Source of the DNA: Toxorhynchites rutilus septentrionalis
Taxonomy: Eukaryota; Arthropoda; Insecta; Diptera; Culicidae
Reading direction: 5' to 3'
Length of the DNA: 64,000 bases
NCBI RefSeq assembly: GCF_029784135.1
Contig: NC_073746.1
Coordinates: forward strand, 264,949,598-265,013,597
Shown: one piece after another, positions 1-10,918 of the stretch
How positions within the stretch are numbered: the first letter of the stretch is position 1
Layout: every line of letters starts with the position of its first letter
Notes under the pieces: model-generated
What the model saw: only the letters and a program-made list of their open reading frames with translations
What the model was told of the DNA's origin: nothing
Databases searched by the model: none
Program-made: the position numbers and the translations under genes

Positions 1-650
1 TAAATTGAAAATCGAAAATCGAGCACATCGTGAAAATTGTCCAATTTCAAACGCATATTGCTCAGTCATTTCATGATGGATTGATGAAATTTGTGCGTCA
101 ATCGATTTCGCCACTCCAAAACAATTTTTTATATTGAAGATAATAATATATGTCATGAAACTAACTATCGAACTATTGAAAAATTTCAACCCCTATCCTA
201 ACGGAAATAACCACATCTGATTGGTCGAAATTTACGACACGTGTGGCAGGTCCCTAACAGAGACATCAAAACCATGCTGCCTGGGGGAAATCGGCTTTGC
301 AAATACATGATAGTAGGGGGAGCTTTTGCTCCCACCGAAATGTTGCTTCGTGGAATTGCATATCAATGACTGATCGTGTATTGTGAAAAATTTATCACAA
401 GTGTAAGTGTAAAATATATGATAGCAGTTGTGTTGAAAATTACTTGATATATGAAACGATTTATTTCAATTTTCATAAATAAAAACCAAGGTGTGTTCCC
501 GCTCGAGAACGGGTCGTTTGGTCACCAAATCATTATCAAAGAGTTTAACGATGTAATTCTTCAAACATATCCAAAATCAACAGATAGCCTAACAGAATCC
601 TACGTCAACTATGCGGTCGTGTCTCGGACACAACCCTCATGTGCCTTTTT
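1..650 (-). repeat. Family C repeat, copy 1 (cut by window edge)
   Basis: This stretch matches, in reverse complement and with divergence, most of 19865-21240. Shared landmarks are the AAAATCGAAAATCGAG start, the GTCCCTAACAGAGACATCAA segment near 250-270, and the palindromic GTGTCTCGGACAC near 620-633 followed by the CGTCAACTATGCGG region. It carries one copy of the roughly 95 bp unit that is triplicated in the second copy. There is no coding potential beyond short chance ORFs. The superfamily is not recognised; a non-autonomous DNA element is my inference. Confidence 0.6.
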
Positions 651-770
651 TTTTCGATTTCGATTTCGATTGGGAACATAAAGGATCATATTATCTTTCT
701 TTTGTTAAACTTCATTTGGATGAATGAAGGACGAGGAAAAAATAAAATATGATTTAAGAAAAACCGTTCA

Positions 771-850
771 TTTTTGGCACATGTGCCAAAATCAAACTGT
801 GCCAAAATCGAACCGTGCCAAAAACGAAACGTGTCAAAATCGAACGGGGT
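771..850. repeat. Short tandem TGCCAAAATCGAAC-like repeats
   Basis: Four imperfect copies of a 14-16 bp motif (TGTGCCAAAATCAAAC, TGTGCCAAAATCGAAC and variants) follow one another. Similar motifs occur in terminal regions of mosquito MITEs, so this may be an element end, but no partner end was found. Confidence 0.4.
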
Positions 851-943
851 CTGTATTCGTATCTGAAATATTGAAAAGTTTTACTGATCAAACATTTGCG
901 AACAAATTATCGTTAAAGGGACTAACTATCATATCAGTGATAT

Positions 944-1345
944 TTAAATACCTGGTGGTCGGATGTTGACCGGACGGTTGCCGTTTTTTGGTTGAAAATC
1001 TAGCACCTCAACTCCATCGGGCCAATAGAATGAATCAGCTATATTGCTAGCTAGATCATCCGATACCATGACCTTGAAGGACACGAACGAGAGCTCATGT
1101 AGACCCTTTCCTCTAGGAACCAGTTTCATGCATTTCACAGTCGAGTGTCCAACGATGAAGGTATCCTTGAGGTATTCGAAAATATCGTCCTCAGTTTGTT
1201 CAACATCGAAAGGCGTGACATAGAAAGACTTAAGCGATTCTCCACCAGAACTACGCAGTTGCTGCCTTCTATTTACAATCCTCAGTCTATGGTCCTGCTG
1301 TTCACGTACGTTGTTCGATCGTGATAATACAGGGTTTCGGTTTGG
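944..1345 (-). pseudogene. LINE ORF1-like remnant, 3' end
   Basis: The minus strand stays open for about 130 codons and ends at a TAA at 944-946, without a start codon. The peptide contains SFYVTPFDVEQTEDDIFEYL, then KLVPRGKGLHELSFVSFKV, and later FYWPDGVEVLDF. This layout (beta-strand YVTP, acidic helix, FVSFKV, WP.GV...F) resembles the RNA-binding part of ORF1/gag-like proteins of insect non-LTR retrotransposons. No reverse transcriptase follows downstream, so it is a truncated fragment. Identification is by pattern only, so I am moderately sure. Confidence 0.45.
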
Positions 1346-1742
1346 CGTGGTACCTGTACAACGCTGTACACGTACAACGCTAGGACAGTTGTATGTCTGT
1401 CCCTGAAGAAATAGGTAGTAACGCGTGAAATATTTCGTGGAACAATGATTTTTCGATGCTTACAAATTGTTGATCATGGCACACTAGGCACAGAGGAAAC
1501 AATTTATAAAACCACTTCAACTATTCAAATAGGGGCGTTGCCAATGAAAGCTTCAAGCGCTGCACTTGCTAGAGATGTTGACGAACAAATTTGCGGTGAT
1601 TCTCGGCTACTGATGCAATCGTGAACTTTAAAAACAGGCAATTTTTCGAGTGCAGAGATGAAGACGTTTGGTTAGGTGTAAGTTAAAATCGTGCACCCAT
1701 AGGCGGTGCGAGGTAATCTACGAAATCAAACTCCCGGATTAA

Positions 1743-1928
1743 CCCTTTCATTACGGCAGTGTGCTCCGCCGAAGTGCTACCCCTGTACGGAGCACTGCAC
1801 CGAAAAGTATGCACATCGCGCTGTTGTCATCGAAGAGCAGTATGAATTTCATGTCGTCTAAAGACGACGCTCATACACACAGCTCGTCGCGCGGATGCCA
1901 TCTATAGACGACGCTCATAATGAAAGGG
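1743..1928. mobile_element. piggyBac-type MITE, 186 bp, TTAA target site
   Basis: The element starts CCCTTTCATTACGGC and ends ATAATGAAAGGG, giving inverted ends of about 12 bp. It is flanked on both sides by TTAA (1739-1742 and 1929-1932), the target-site duplication typical of piggyBac. It has no coding capacity. The interior contains two short direct copies of an AGACGACGCTCAT motif. Confidence 0.75.
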
Positions 1929-1931
1929 TTA

Positions 1932-3194
1932 AAAGAAAATTGCATTTCAAAGAAACTAGATAAAAATTCGCCAAATGCATTGCCATACCCTGGAGTTTGT
2001 GAATCTATGGAAATATATATATATATATCTAATAAACAATAAAACGACCAATATATTTATTTCATTTTAATTTTTTTTTCGACCATTTCATTACATTCAG
2101 AGCATTTTTTTGTAGAGAAGATACTTTACGATAGTCATCTTGTGGATTTGAAGATTATTTGTAATATCTGTAAGAAAAAAACATGTACTTGTAATATTGA
2201 ACTGAAGCACGGAGGATGATTTTTTTCTCATATAGGATTTTACATTTGTTAGCATTGTGGTCAATCCACTCTATTTCGGTTCGGGTTAGTCAAACTTATA
2301 TGAGGTTATTTTAAAAGTATACGCGAATATTTGTCGCTAAATGGTGTTGATGGTCATGTAACGGTCAACACTAACCCAGTTGTGCCAAAGGAACGCGCCC
2401 CTGCAAGATTACATTTTACACTTTTTGTAAAAAACCCTTTTGGTAACCAATTGTGTGAAAAGTTATATTGATTTGAGAATGGGAGAAACTAAAGAAACAA
2501 GCAACGTGATAGTTTTTAACACAAAAAAGGCGAGGCAAGGATTAGCATTGAGGATCTTGGATCGATATTAAAAAGATCGTTGTTTTCCATTCCGCTTTCC
2601 GATTTTTTGAATCGATTGTTTGTTCTCGAAAAGTTTGTTTCTTCCGTAAATGTTGACAGGATCAGAACTAGAAGCTGCTGTCAGTGATCTTCATGCTGAG
2701 GAACAAAACAATATGCGTTAGAATTTGAATAGAAATATGAAATGGTTATTCCCTATTTAAAGGAATTATGACACCCATATAGAATATCAAGGTAATTTAG
2801 AAAAAAGGTATTTGATTTTTCAAAGATCGATTCGACAAAGATCGATTCTTTGGTACCAATTTAAACAGTGAATCGATCTCTACGTCGTTTGAAAAGATCG
2901 CTCGATCCTAATGTGAACGGCTGACGCAGAAGTGATTTGTTCGGTTAGGGTGTTTGTTCTGTTAAAGTTATTAAAGTTTGTTCTGATATTTGTACAAACA
3001 CTATTTTGTTTGGCACTCTTCAATATTCAACAGTGGTAAACAATGCCAAACATCGAACATAGAAAAAAACGACTGAAATATGTAGAGCCCCCGCACACTG
3101 CAGCCTTTTTTTCAGCCGATATTTTGGTCGGGTTGGGTTGCTAGCGTGCACACCGAGCCAACCAAACAGTCGGGTTGGTCAAGAGTGCGCACCA
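1932..3194. other. Non-coding stretch, no recognised feature
   Basis: AT-rich sequence without an ORF of interest. There is a GATCGATTC-type repetition near 2820-2880 and a short GTCGGGTTGG inverted motif near 3125-3180. I see nothing else that I can support. Confidence 0.4.
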
Positions 3195-4067
3195 ATGTTA
3201 CCACATTGAAATCTGGATTTACGAGTTGAAAAATCTTTTTTATCTGTAGAGAAAATAGTAAATCTGTATTGGAATCTGTATTGCGGATTATGCACCTGAC
3301 AAGAGTTTGGTGTTAGATTTAAGTACGAAGTAATAATTGCACACTTGTGGTGAAGTGTATAGATTCTGCTTATCTATATATTTAAGCTCGTGATCACTGG
3401 TATAGCTTGCCAGTAGTTTTTTGAATGAGACCATTTTTTAAATTTTCAGGCCTATTCAAAAAGATTACTGTGCAATTTTTTCTTGCACAGAGGTCTTATT
3501 TGATTAAAAATGTGTAATATTTTAGATATGGAGTGTTAGATAATATATAAAAAAAACAAGAAAATTTTGAAAATGTGTTTTTAGAGAAAACCGACGGAGA
3601 GAATTTATTTCATTCAGTTTTGCATTATAAACATTCATTCCTCGTGGTGTTTATACATGGTCCTCGATGTTGTTTGACAACAGCACTGAGGCACTTCCCC
3701 CTCGGATTTTAACAAATTACTTCAACAACGCAATAAGTTCACAGTTTCTGTAGCGAAACGGGTCCAAACTCTTGTTTTGTTCCCATTATATTGCGAAAAA
3801 ATACGGTTTCAATCACTACTATGTTTGACACATTTGAAAGTAGCAAAAATAGTTCAGTTCAGTTCTGTTCGAAATGTCCGATTGAGTTTGTTAATTGTTG
3901 CGTAAAATGATCAAATATTTATAAAATATTTTATCTTATTACAAAATCTGCATAAAATCTGCATGAATATCCAACAATCTGTAATCTGTATTTACAGATT
4001 CTTGGTCAAAAGACATGCTGAAAATCTGTATCATTACAGAAAAATCCGTATATGTGGCAACACTCAA
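3195..4067. mobile_element. Putative hAT-like non-autonomous element
   Basis: The left edge TGTTACCACATTGAAATCTG and the reverse complement of the right edge (AGTGTTGCCACATATACGGA) form imperfect terminal repeats. Sequences rich in AAATCTGTA are inverted between the two ends (3200-3290 and 3940-4060). I could not define an unambiguous 8 bp target duplication. There is no ORF of interest. Confidence 0.4.
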
Positions 4068-4239
4068 AAACAGATCGAAAAAAATATTCTAGGGATTCAA
4101 TAACTAAATGTTTGCTCATCGTGTTTTGTTTCGAATATATTTGATTAGTACAAGTTCATCAAATTATATACGACACAAAGATTTGGCTTCGGTCAAACTG
4201 TGTATGAGCACCCTAACACATTTACAATGTTTGAACATC

Positions 4240-4600
4240 CTATTGAAAGATTAGATCGGATTCACTACTTTTCGCCAATAAACCTGATACATGGCTGCAG
4301 TTCTCCAACTCCCGGCTGCATCGATTCATGCCAAGTCCTGCTCCACCTGGTCCGACCACCTCGCTCACTGGGCTCCTCTCCTTCTTGTTCCTACCGGATT
4401 TGATGCGGACACTATGTTTGCAGGACTGCTGCAAACATGATTGCTGCGGCAATCTTGCAACATGTCCTGCCCATAGCTCTCGTCCAGCCATGGCGACTTT
4501 CTGGATGCTGGGCTCGCCGTAGAGTTGCGCCAGTTCGTGGTTCATTCTACTTCTCCATAGGGGAACTGGGGGGATTGTGGTCACCTTAAGGAACATGCCC
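4240..4600 (-). pseudogene. RTE/Jockey-type LINE ORF2 C-terminal fragment
   Basis: The minus strand encodes RSRMNHELAQLYGEPSIQKV followed by RELWAGHVARLP. This is the signature found between the reverse transcriptase and the C-terminus of many LINE ORF2 proteins (R.N.EL..LY.EP...K..R..W.GH..R.P). Downstream, in another frame, TRWSRTWHESMQPGVGELQP resembles the usual RW.DQVE.DL...G end of these proteins, which implies a frameshift. No start, RT or endonuclease domain is present. Confidence 0.55.
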
Positions 4601-4702
4601 ATTTCCTGTGTTCACATACCACTAAAATTTCCGTTCTTCGAAGAATATTGCAGCTCAACTGATTGTATTTCAAGATAGTAGGCGGTTTTTATTATGAAAA
4701 CT

Positions 4703-5930
<1,228 letters not shown>

Positions 5931-7120
5931 ATAGTACGTTTTTCATTATTAAGAAAAAAGATTGAAAAATCGAACTTTTTTTAGTGAGGAGGTAAATTGG
6001 TCACCTGTGGGGGGCAAAGTGGTCACTCGCACATATCACGCTAGAAGAGATAGATTTATGCGTGTTTTGTTGACCAAATTTGTTTAAATCATTATTGAAA
6101 TAGTAGGTACATGTATGAAATGAGCTAGGCCTATTCACCTAGAGTCGTAATTGAAATTTTCTCATACGTACAAAAACGTAGTACGGAACACATAACGTTT
6201 ATCATAATGAGGCTTGGTTTCGGTTGGGGTGGCATATTTTTTCTGGGTCAAAACCACACAAAGGGACCCCTTTAAGAGCAGAAGGTGATAAGGTATATCA
6301 GTTTTTGAAAACAGAACATTGTCAGTAATAATCCTCCACTGACAACTTTGCCCCAAACAACGAAATGCGAAACGAAAATTCCCCAAACGACGAAATGCGA
6401 AATCGCGGAAATTGAACAAAATATCTGTTCACCTCTCCTAGAATATGTGAACAGTCATCCAAACTGTTAATTTTTCGAAAATATCAGGTCAAATAAATTA
6501 AATTTCACTAGAAATTCGTTAAATTCGGAACGCACAAAACTACGGCCGAATGTCTACCGAGAGAGCGATTTTAGTTTTTATTTATATTTTGACATGCGAC
6601 AGCTCCACTAAAGTACAGGGTGGCACAAAAGTCATGAAATTCTTCAAACATAAGATGACTATACGGTGTCAATAGTCAATAGTTATACTACCAAACAAGC
6701 AGGTGACCCCACGTGACCGCTTTGCCCCCACTACCTCTACTCTGTTTTTCTGTACACCACCGTATATTGTTCTGTTCTTCTTTCTTTGTTTTTAAGAGGC
6801 TTAAAACTTTTGCAGTTCATTCGCCTCTAAATATTGTTCTGAGCACACGGCGTTCGAAAACACCAAGTGCTTGTGAGTTCTGCATGCGATACACAAAGTA
6901 TTCAAAACGCCAAAGATTATGCATCCCGTACACCATTTTCCCATTATAGCGTGAAGCTATAATTTAAAGCTGCTTCGCATGTGGGACCAGATCAAAGTGG
7001 TTTGACGTTTACTACAGGTATGCTAGATTTTTCACATCGTACACAAAATTACTCAACAGGTAATTAGCGAAATCACACAAAAATGTTTTGTTTTGAATTT
7101 TGTCATTTGAACCCCGTTTT
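5931..7120. other. Non-coding stretch with repeat scraps
   Basis: No credible gene. A CAGGGTGGCACAAAAGTCATG motif near 6617 may be a stray transposon end. A segment near 6790-6830 (CTTTTGCAGTTCATTCGCCTCTAA) recurs inverted at about 7728-7765 and 17650-17690, so it belongs to a dispersed repeat. Confidence 0.4.
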
Positions 7121-7868
7121 TCATATTTTTTGACGTAGGACTACGTCTAACCGGAAGATATAGGGGGTGAAATGGAAATCTAGGCACTTAACAAGTAGGA
7201 AAAAATGCAAGATTTGGAACGCTTATAACTCGAGCATTTCTCAATAGATCGCAAAGGTTTTTGCATCAATTGATAGGAAATATATCTACGCATGTATCAT
7301 AAAGAATAACATTTCATTTTTCTTGAGATAAATAATTGAATAATTGTGAAATATCAAGCATTGTCAAAATGCACTATGTGCCCATTTTTGATTGGTCCAT
7401 TTTGTGCTCCTCAAATCGTACCGACCAAAACGGGCAACCAGAGCAGCAGCGAAATAGAATGAAGCGCGATTGGAAAGGAAAAAGAAAAGAATGAACAAAA
7501 CATTGGTCGCAGTCTCACACATGCGTAATTCTCGAGCCAGCCAGTCAGCTTAAAAATCCCCGCTCCGCTGCCGTAACGATCATTCTTTGTGTGGACACCG
7601 ACTGGACAACATCGTTGCTGGACGGGCTGGACGGCGAGGGATCGAGTGCCTTTCTCAAGGCAAGAGGGCGGAGGTGGTAGCGCTGGAGTAAAGTAGAGTA
7701 GAGTTTTCAAAGGGCCTTTCTCAAGGCTAGAGACGAATGAACTGCAAAAGTTTAAAGTCTCTATAATACAAGACCTTCCTTCCTTCCTTCCGTAACGATC
7801 ATTCTCATTCAAACCGTACACCACATCAGTTCGCATCACAACACATCTACAAACCAACCCAAGCAGCC

Positions 7869-8090
7869 ATGTCTGGACATGGTAAAGGAGGAAAAGTGAA
7901 GGGAAAGGCAAAATCCCGCTCGAACCGTGTTGATCTGAAGTTCCCCGCAAGGGTAGCTAGTCCGAGCGCGTTAGTACCAGTGCACCAGTCCACCTAGCCG
8001 GCGTTATATAGTTTCGGCCGCCGAAGTGATCGAGTTGGCTGGTAAAGCTGCTCGCGACGATAAGAAAACCCGCATTCAGAACAGAACACA
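7869..8090 (+). pseudogene. Histone H2A pseudogene 1
   Basis: An ATG in a leader-like context (CCCAAGCAGCC ATG) opens MSGHGKGGKVKGKAKSRSNR, the H2A N-terminal tail with one change near the start. The histone-fold core is mostly lost: the frame diverges after about residue 27 and reaches a stop near 7996. Then an H2A-like stretch AAEVIELAGKAARDDKKTRI resumes in another frame at about 8020-8085, corresponding to the alpha2-alpha3 region. A large internal deletion and frameshifts make it non-functional. The upstream leader and the downstream 3' stem-loop (8299-8314) suggest capture of a genomic histone gene rather than a processed poly(A) transcript. Function is lost; origin is inferred. Confidence 0.85.
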
Positions 8091-8298
8091 TCAAGACAAC
8101 AACAGGTAGTTGCAGCGAGTGGCAAGTGGCAAACGCAATCGCAAAACGGCATCAGGTAGCAGAAGAAAAAAGTTTGTTCTTTATACAAACTGCTTTGGTG
8201 GCAAATCCAGAACAAGGCGGTCGATGCCGCGTTCGAAATGGTTTTTTTCAAAACCACGAATACTAAGTTTTCTAAATTGGAACCATTCCATAAAACAC

Positions 8299-8314
8299 GG
8301 CGCTTATCAGGGCC
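8299..8314 (+). promoter_or_regulatory. Histone mRNA 3' stem-loop (relic) of H2A pseudogene 1
   Basis: GGCGCTTATCAGGGCC has the 16-nt architecture of the replication-dependent histone 3' stem-loop: a 6 bp stem and a 4-nt loop. One stem pair is mismatched (G opposite G). It lies about 210 bp after the last recognisable H2A codons. Confidence 0.7.
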
Positions 8315-8505
8315 ATTAAACCTTTCAAAAAAGAGTTTACGAAATACAGTTCAATGCTTTCTAAAATAATATCCAAAATAATAATAAAACACAAATTGAT
8401 TTTTTCATAATTCGTTTGCCAGGATCTGATGAGTATGTGAATTTGGCAGTTGTTCTGAGCTTATTGATTTTCACTAATTCTTAAATTGCTTCTAGATTGA
8501 AAGTA

Positions 8506-8732
8506 CAGTAATTTACCCTTATCTCGACATTTAGCTAATTGGACGGACCTGTAATGCGACATATTAAGTTGGACATTTTTGTAAACATAGAGTTCGGGGT
8601 CCAAATTATGACCCCACATTGAAAGTCGACACTGTACCACTGTCATCACAAATGTTCAATTACAGGTTAAAATTACCTCCAATCCGATACTGAGTGGTGG
8701 TAATGCGACGTGCCATTGAATGTAATTTACTG
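8506..8732. mobile_element. pogo-like MITE, 227 bp, TA target
   Basis: The ends are CAGTAATTTACCC and, reverse complemented, CAGTAAATTACATTC, flanked by TA on each side (8504-8505 and 8733-8734). There is no ORF of interest. Inverted scraps of its right end (GGCACGTCGCATTA) appear again near 9416, which shows local rearrangement. Confidence 0.6.
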
Positions 8733-8734
8733 TA

Positions 8735-8870
8735 AAATATGTCACAAGCTGGATGGGAAGAAATTTTCCAACTGTGAAAGCTGTGGCGAGTGGCAAATGC
8801 AATCGCTAAACAGAAAGGTTTAGCCGAACAAGATGGGGATATCGAGTGATAACAAAACAATAAACTCTTC
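8735..8870 (+). repeat. Direct repeat block, copy 1 (partner 9430-9570)
   Basis: The segment GTCACAAGCTGGATGGGAAG through GATGGGGATATCGAGTGATA is repeated almost identically about 700 bp downstream. With the two H2A pseudogenes this indicates that the cargo was tandemly duplicated inside the element. Confidence 0.75.
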
Positions 8871-9121
8871 AGATTGAAGATAATTTTGTGATCCTGAAAA
8901 GGACCCTTTTTAGCCTGCATGTGAATCCAACGAGCGAACAAATCGTAATGAATGTATTTTTTTGCCATCGCTCCCTTTTAACGCTCATTCGTTCGTCTCG
9001 TTGGACTCGCCCCTCTGGCTGAGTCTGCCGATTTGTCTCTATCCTGTGACTGTGTACCGCTATAGTACTTTCTTTCAAACCGTAAACCCGTGTGGTTGTA
9101 CGGCATCGGCATCGTGGATAT

Positions 9122-9340
9122 AACAAAGGAGGACAAGTAAAGGGAAAGGCATAGTCTCACTCGAACCGTGCAGGTCTCCAGTTCCCTGTTGGTCGCATTC
9201 ACTGATTGCTCCGTAAGGGTAACTAGGCCGAACGGATTGGTGCCGGAGCACCAGTATATCTAACAGCGATTATAGAGTTTCGGCCGTCGGAGTGCTCGAG
9301 TTGGCTTGCAAAGCTGCTCACGACAATCAGAAACCCCGCA
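9122..9340 (+). pseudogene. Histone H2A pseudogene 2
   Basis: Without a start codon, the plus strand encodes KGGQVKGKA, a stop, then SHSNRAGLQFPVGRIH, a stop, LLRKGN, a stop, AERIGAGAPVYL, and continues toward the AAEVLELA region in a shifted frame (9290-9330). This order follows the canonical H2A tail and histone fold (alpha1 and loop 1) closely, so it is better preserved than pseudogene 1 but broken by at least three stops and a frameshift. It lies about 1.25 kb after pseudogene 1 in the same orientation and is followed by a perfect histone stem-loop at 9582-9597. Confidence 0.9.
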
Positions 9341-9429
9341 TCAAGAACAGAGCAGCTTCGGTTCGGCGCTCATCAAGGCAACAATTAGTTTCAGTGAGTG
9401 GCAAAGTGTTTCTCCGGCACGTCGCATTA

Positions 9430-9570
9430 AATGTAATTTACTGAACAACATGTCACAAGCTGGATGGGAAGAAATTTCCCAACTGTGAAAGCTGTGGCGA
9501 GTGGCAAACGCAATAGCTAAACAAGAAGGTTTAACCGAACAAGATGGGGATATCGAGTGATAACAAAAAC
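9430..9570 (+). repeat. Direct repeat block, copy 2 (partner 8735-8870)
   Basis: It matches 8735-8870 with few differences. Unlike copy 1 it still leads into the histone stem-loop, so copy 1 probably lost its downstream part. Confidence 0.75.
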
Positions 9571-9581
9571 ACAACACCAAA

Positions 9582-9597
9582 GGTTCTTTTCAGAACC
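9582..9597 (+). promoter_or_regulatory. Histone mRNA 3' stem-loop, perfect
   Basis: GGTTCTTTTCAGAACC forms a perfect 6 bp stem (GGTTCT/AGAACC) with a TTTC loop. This fits the SLBP-binding consensus of replication-dependent histone mRNAs, and an A-rich sequence precedes it (AACACCAAA). It lies about 240 bp after H2A pseudogene 2. Confidence 0.85.
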
Positions 9598-9951
9598 ATC
9601 AACATGTTCATAAAGAGTAAACAGTAAACTAATCCATTTTTCAGGTAGATAGGTAGGTATTCACGTAGGAGAAGAAAATAAAACAATATATTTAAAATAT
9701 ATATTTAACAAAAGCTGTCCCCTTTGTATAGTCCTACGTCACTCCGGTTATGTCCCCGACATTACCCACCCGTCTTTTTACCACAGAATAAGACTAGTTG
9801 AGGAAATTACTTTATGGGATTTCGATTCAGAAAGCGCGTGACGTTTCTCATTGAAAATTGTTGGTAAAAGTGTTCTGTTCCGATGGAGCCATTTGTAAGT
9901 ACGATCTGCTGCAAGATGTGAAGACATGTCACCAACTCAAATTAACAACGA

Positions 9952-10140
9952 TTAAAGTGCGATACACATACAACGTCACCGTCACCGTCCCGTCAACTAT
10001 TCTCTGGAACTTATTTTGGCGACGTTTATGTTGGTGTGTGTGAATTGGATGACATAAGATTTCCATGGAATAATATTCGACATGTCATTCCTTTCCGTTG
10101 ATTTCGCGCTGACGAGATGTTGTATGTGTATCGCACTTAA
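9952..10140. mobile_element. MITE with TTAA(A)GTGCGATACACATACAAC ends, copy 1
   Basis: The left end TTAAAGTGCGATACACATAC and the reverse complement of the right end (TTAAGTGCGATACACATACA) are near-perfect inverted repeats over about 22 bp. A second, more rearranged copy lies at 63200-63480 with the same CACCGTCCCGTCA subterminal motif. There is no ORF of interest. Confidence 0.75.
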
Positions 10141-10306
10141 CTCTCGCTGTATTCCCAAAGGCGAAGGGAGCTGAAAAATAGAAACTAACGCGACTACTGT
10201 TTTCTCACGTTACTCTGAGCACACAAACAAATGGATTTTTAAACAACAATAAACAATAATGCAATTAATAACATGATTAATTCACACCTACGTTATCAAC
10301 AAACAT

Positions 10307-10312
10307 TTTATT
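10307..10312 (-). terminator. Poly(A) signal for carbonic anhydrase
   Basis: AATAAA on the minus strand lies about 205 nt after the beta-carbonic anhydrase stop codon. It is the first clear signal there. Confidence 0.6.
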
Positions 10313-10516
10313 ACAACAACAACACATTCTAATGCTATCATTTATGTTCAATATGTTCATCCAAAACTTTAAAATAACCCCACAAAACTTCTATACACAT
10401 ATCATCACGCTTATTTTGAATTCCATCCAATTCACATTATCATTCCTGTCAGTGTGTGCCAATAAGCTTCTAAAATACTTTTCTAAAGGAATTCACAATA
10501 AAACACTTCACAAATA

Positions 10517-10918
10517 TCACGAATAGTACCGCCTAACATCGTCCAGTATCCGGTCGATTGTTGTTTCGTCGATTGGAATGAACCGTTTCATGTTTCGGCT
10601 GAAGAAATAGATATCGCCCGTATAGATGTCGAACCACAAAGCGTGAATGTGCAAATCGTGAGATTCAAGTCGCTGCTTCAGAAACCCATACGAAGCGATG
10701 TTCTCGATTTGCTGCAGCGTGTTCACCTGCGACAACTTGTCTTCGATGGCGAATTGATTCTCTGGATCGATGTACGCCACAAACTTGCGCAGCGGTGTTT
10801 CCGATGAGAATATCAGCGGTTTATCCAGCCCAACCTGCTTCAAGTTCTGGAATTTATCCAAACTGGTGTTCGCATGCTCGCAGAGCCACGCCCGGAGTGG
10901 CGATATACGACGGTTTTC
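10517..10918 (-). CDS. CAHbeta: Beta-carbonic anhydrase coding exon 3
   Basis: It starts after a TTTCAG acceptor with GAA AAC CGT and encodes 133 residues plus TGA (10517-10519). It includes RRISPLRAWLCEHANTSLDK, which is split by the short intron from the zinc-binding exon. Confidence 0.96.
   Translation of the reverse strand, partial: ENRRISPLRAWLCEHANTSLDKFQNLKQVGLDKPLIFSSETPLRKFVAYIDPENQFAIEDKLSQVNTLQQIENIASYGFLKQRLESHDLHIHALWFDIYTGDIYFFSRNMKRFIPIDETTIDRILDDVRRYYS

Larger units (their letters stand above)
7125..9775. mobile_element. Family A element, copy 4, carrying two H2A pseudogenes
   Basis: The left edge reads TTGACGTAGGACTACGTC then TAACCGG. The right edge, reverse complemented, reads CATAACCGGAGTGACGTAGG. 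These match the inverted ends seen at 42371 and 43430, at 14834 and at 12410. Between them lie two degraded histone H2A genes, two histone-type 3' stem-loops, a pogo-like MITE and a duplicated block. No transposase is encoded, so the element is non-autonomous or composite. The exact outer limits are uncertain by tens of bases. Confidence 0.5.

Noticed and set aside
7411..7950. 179-codon minus-strand open frame
   Set aside because: Overlaps antisense to the H2A pseudogene leader inside a repeat; the peptide has no coherent domain.
8461..9126. Several minus-strand ORFs of 60-100 codons
   Set aside because: Shadows of the MITE and the duplicated block; no conserved peptide.
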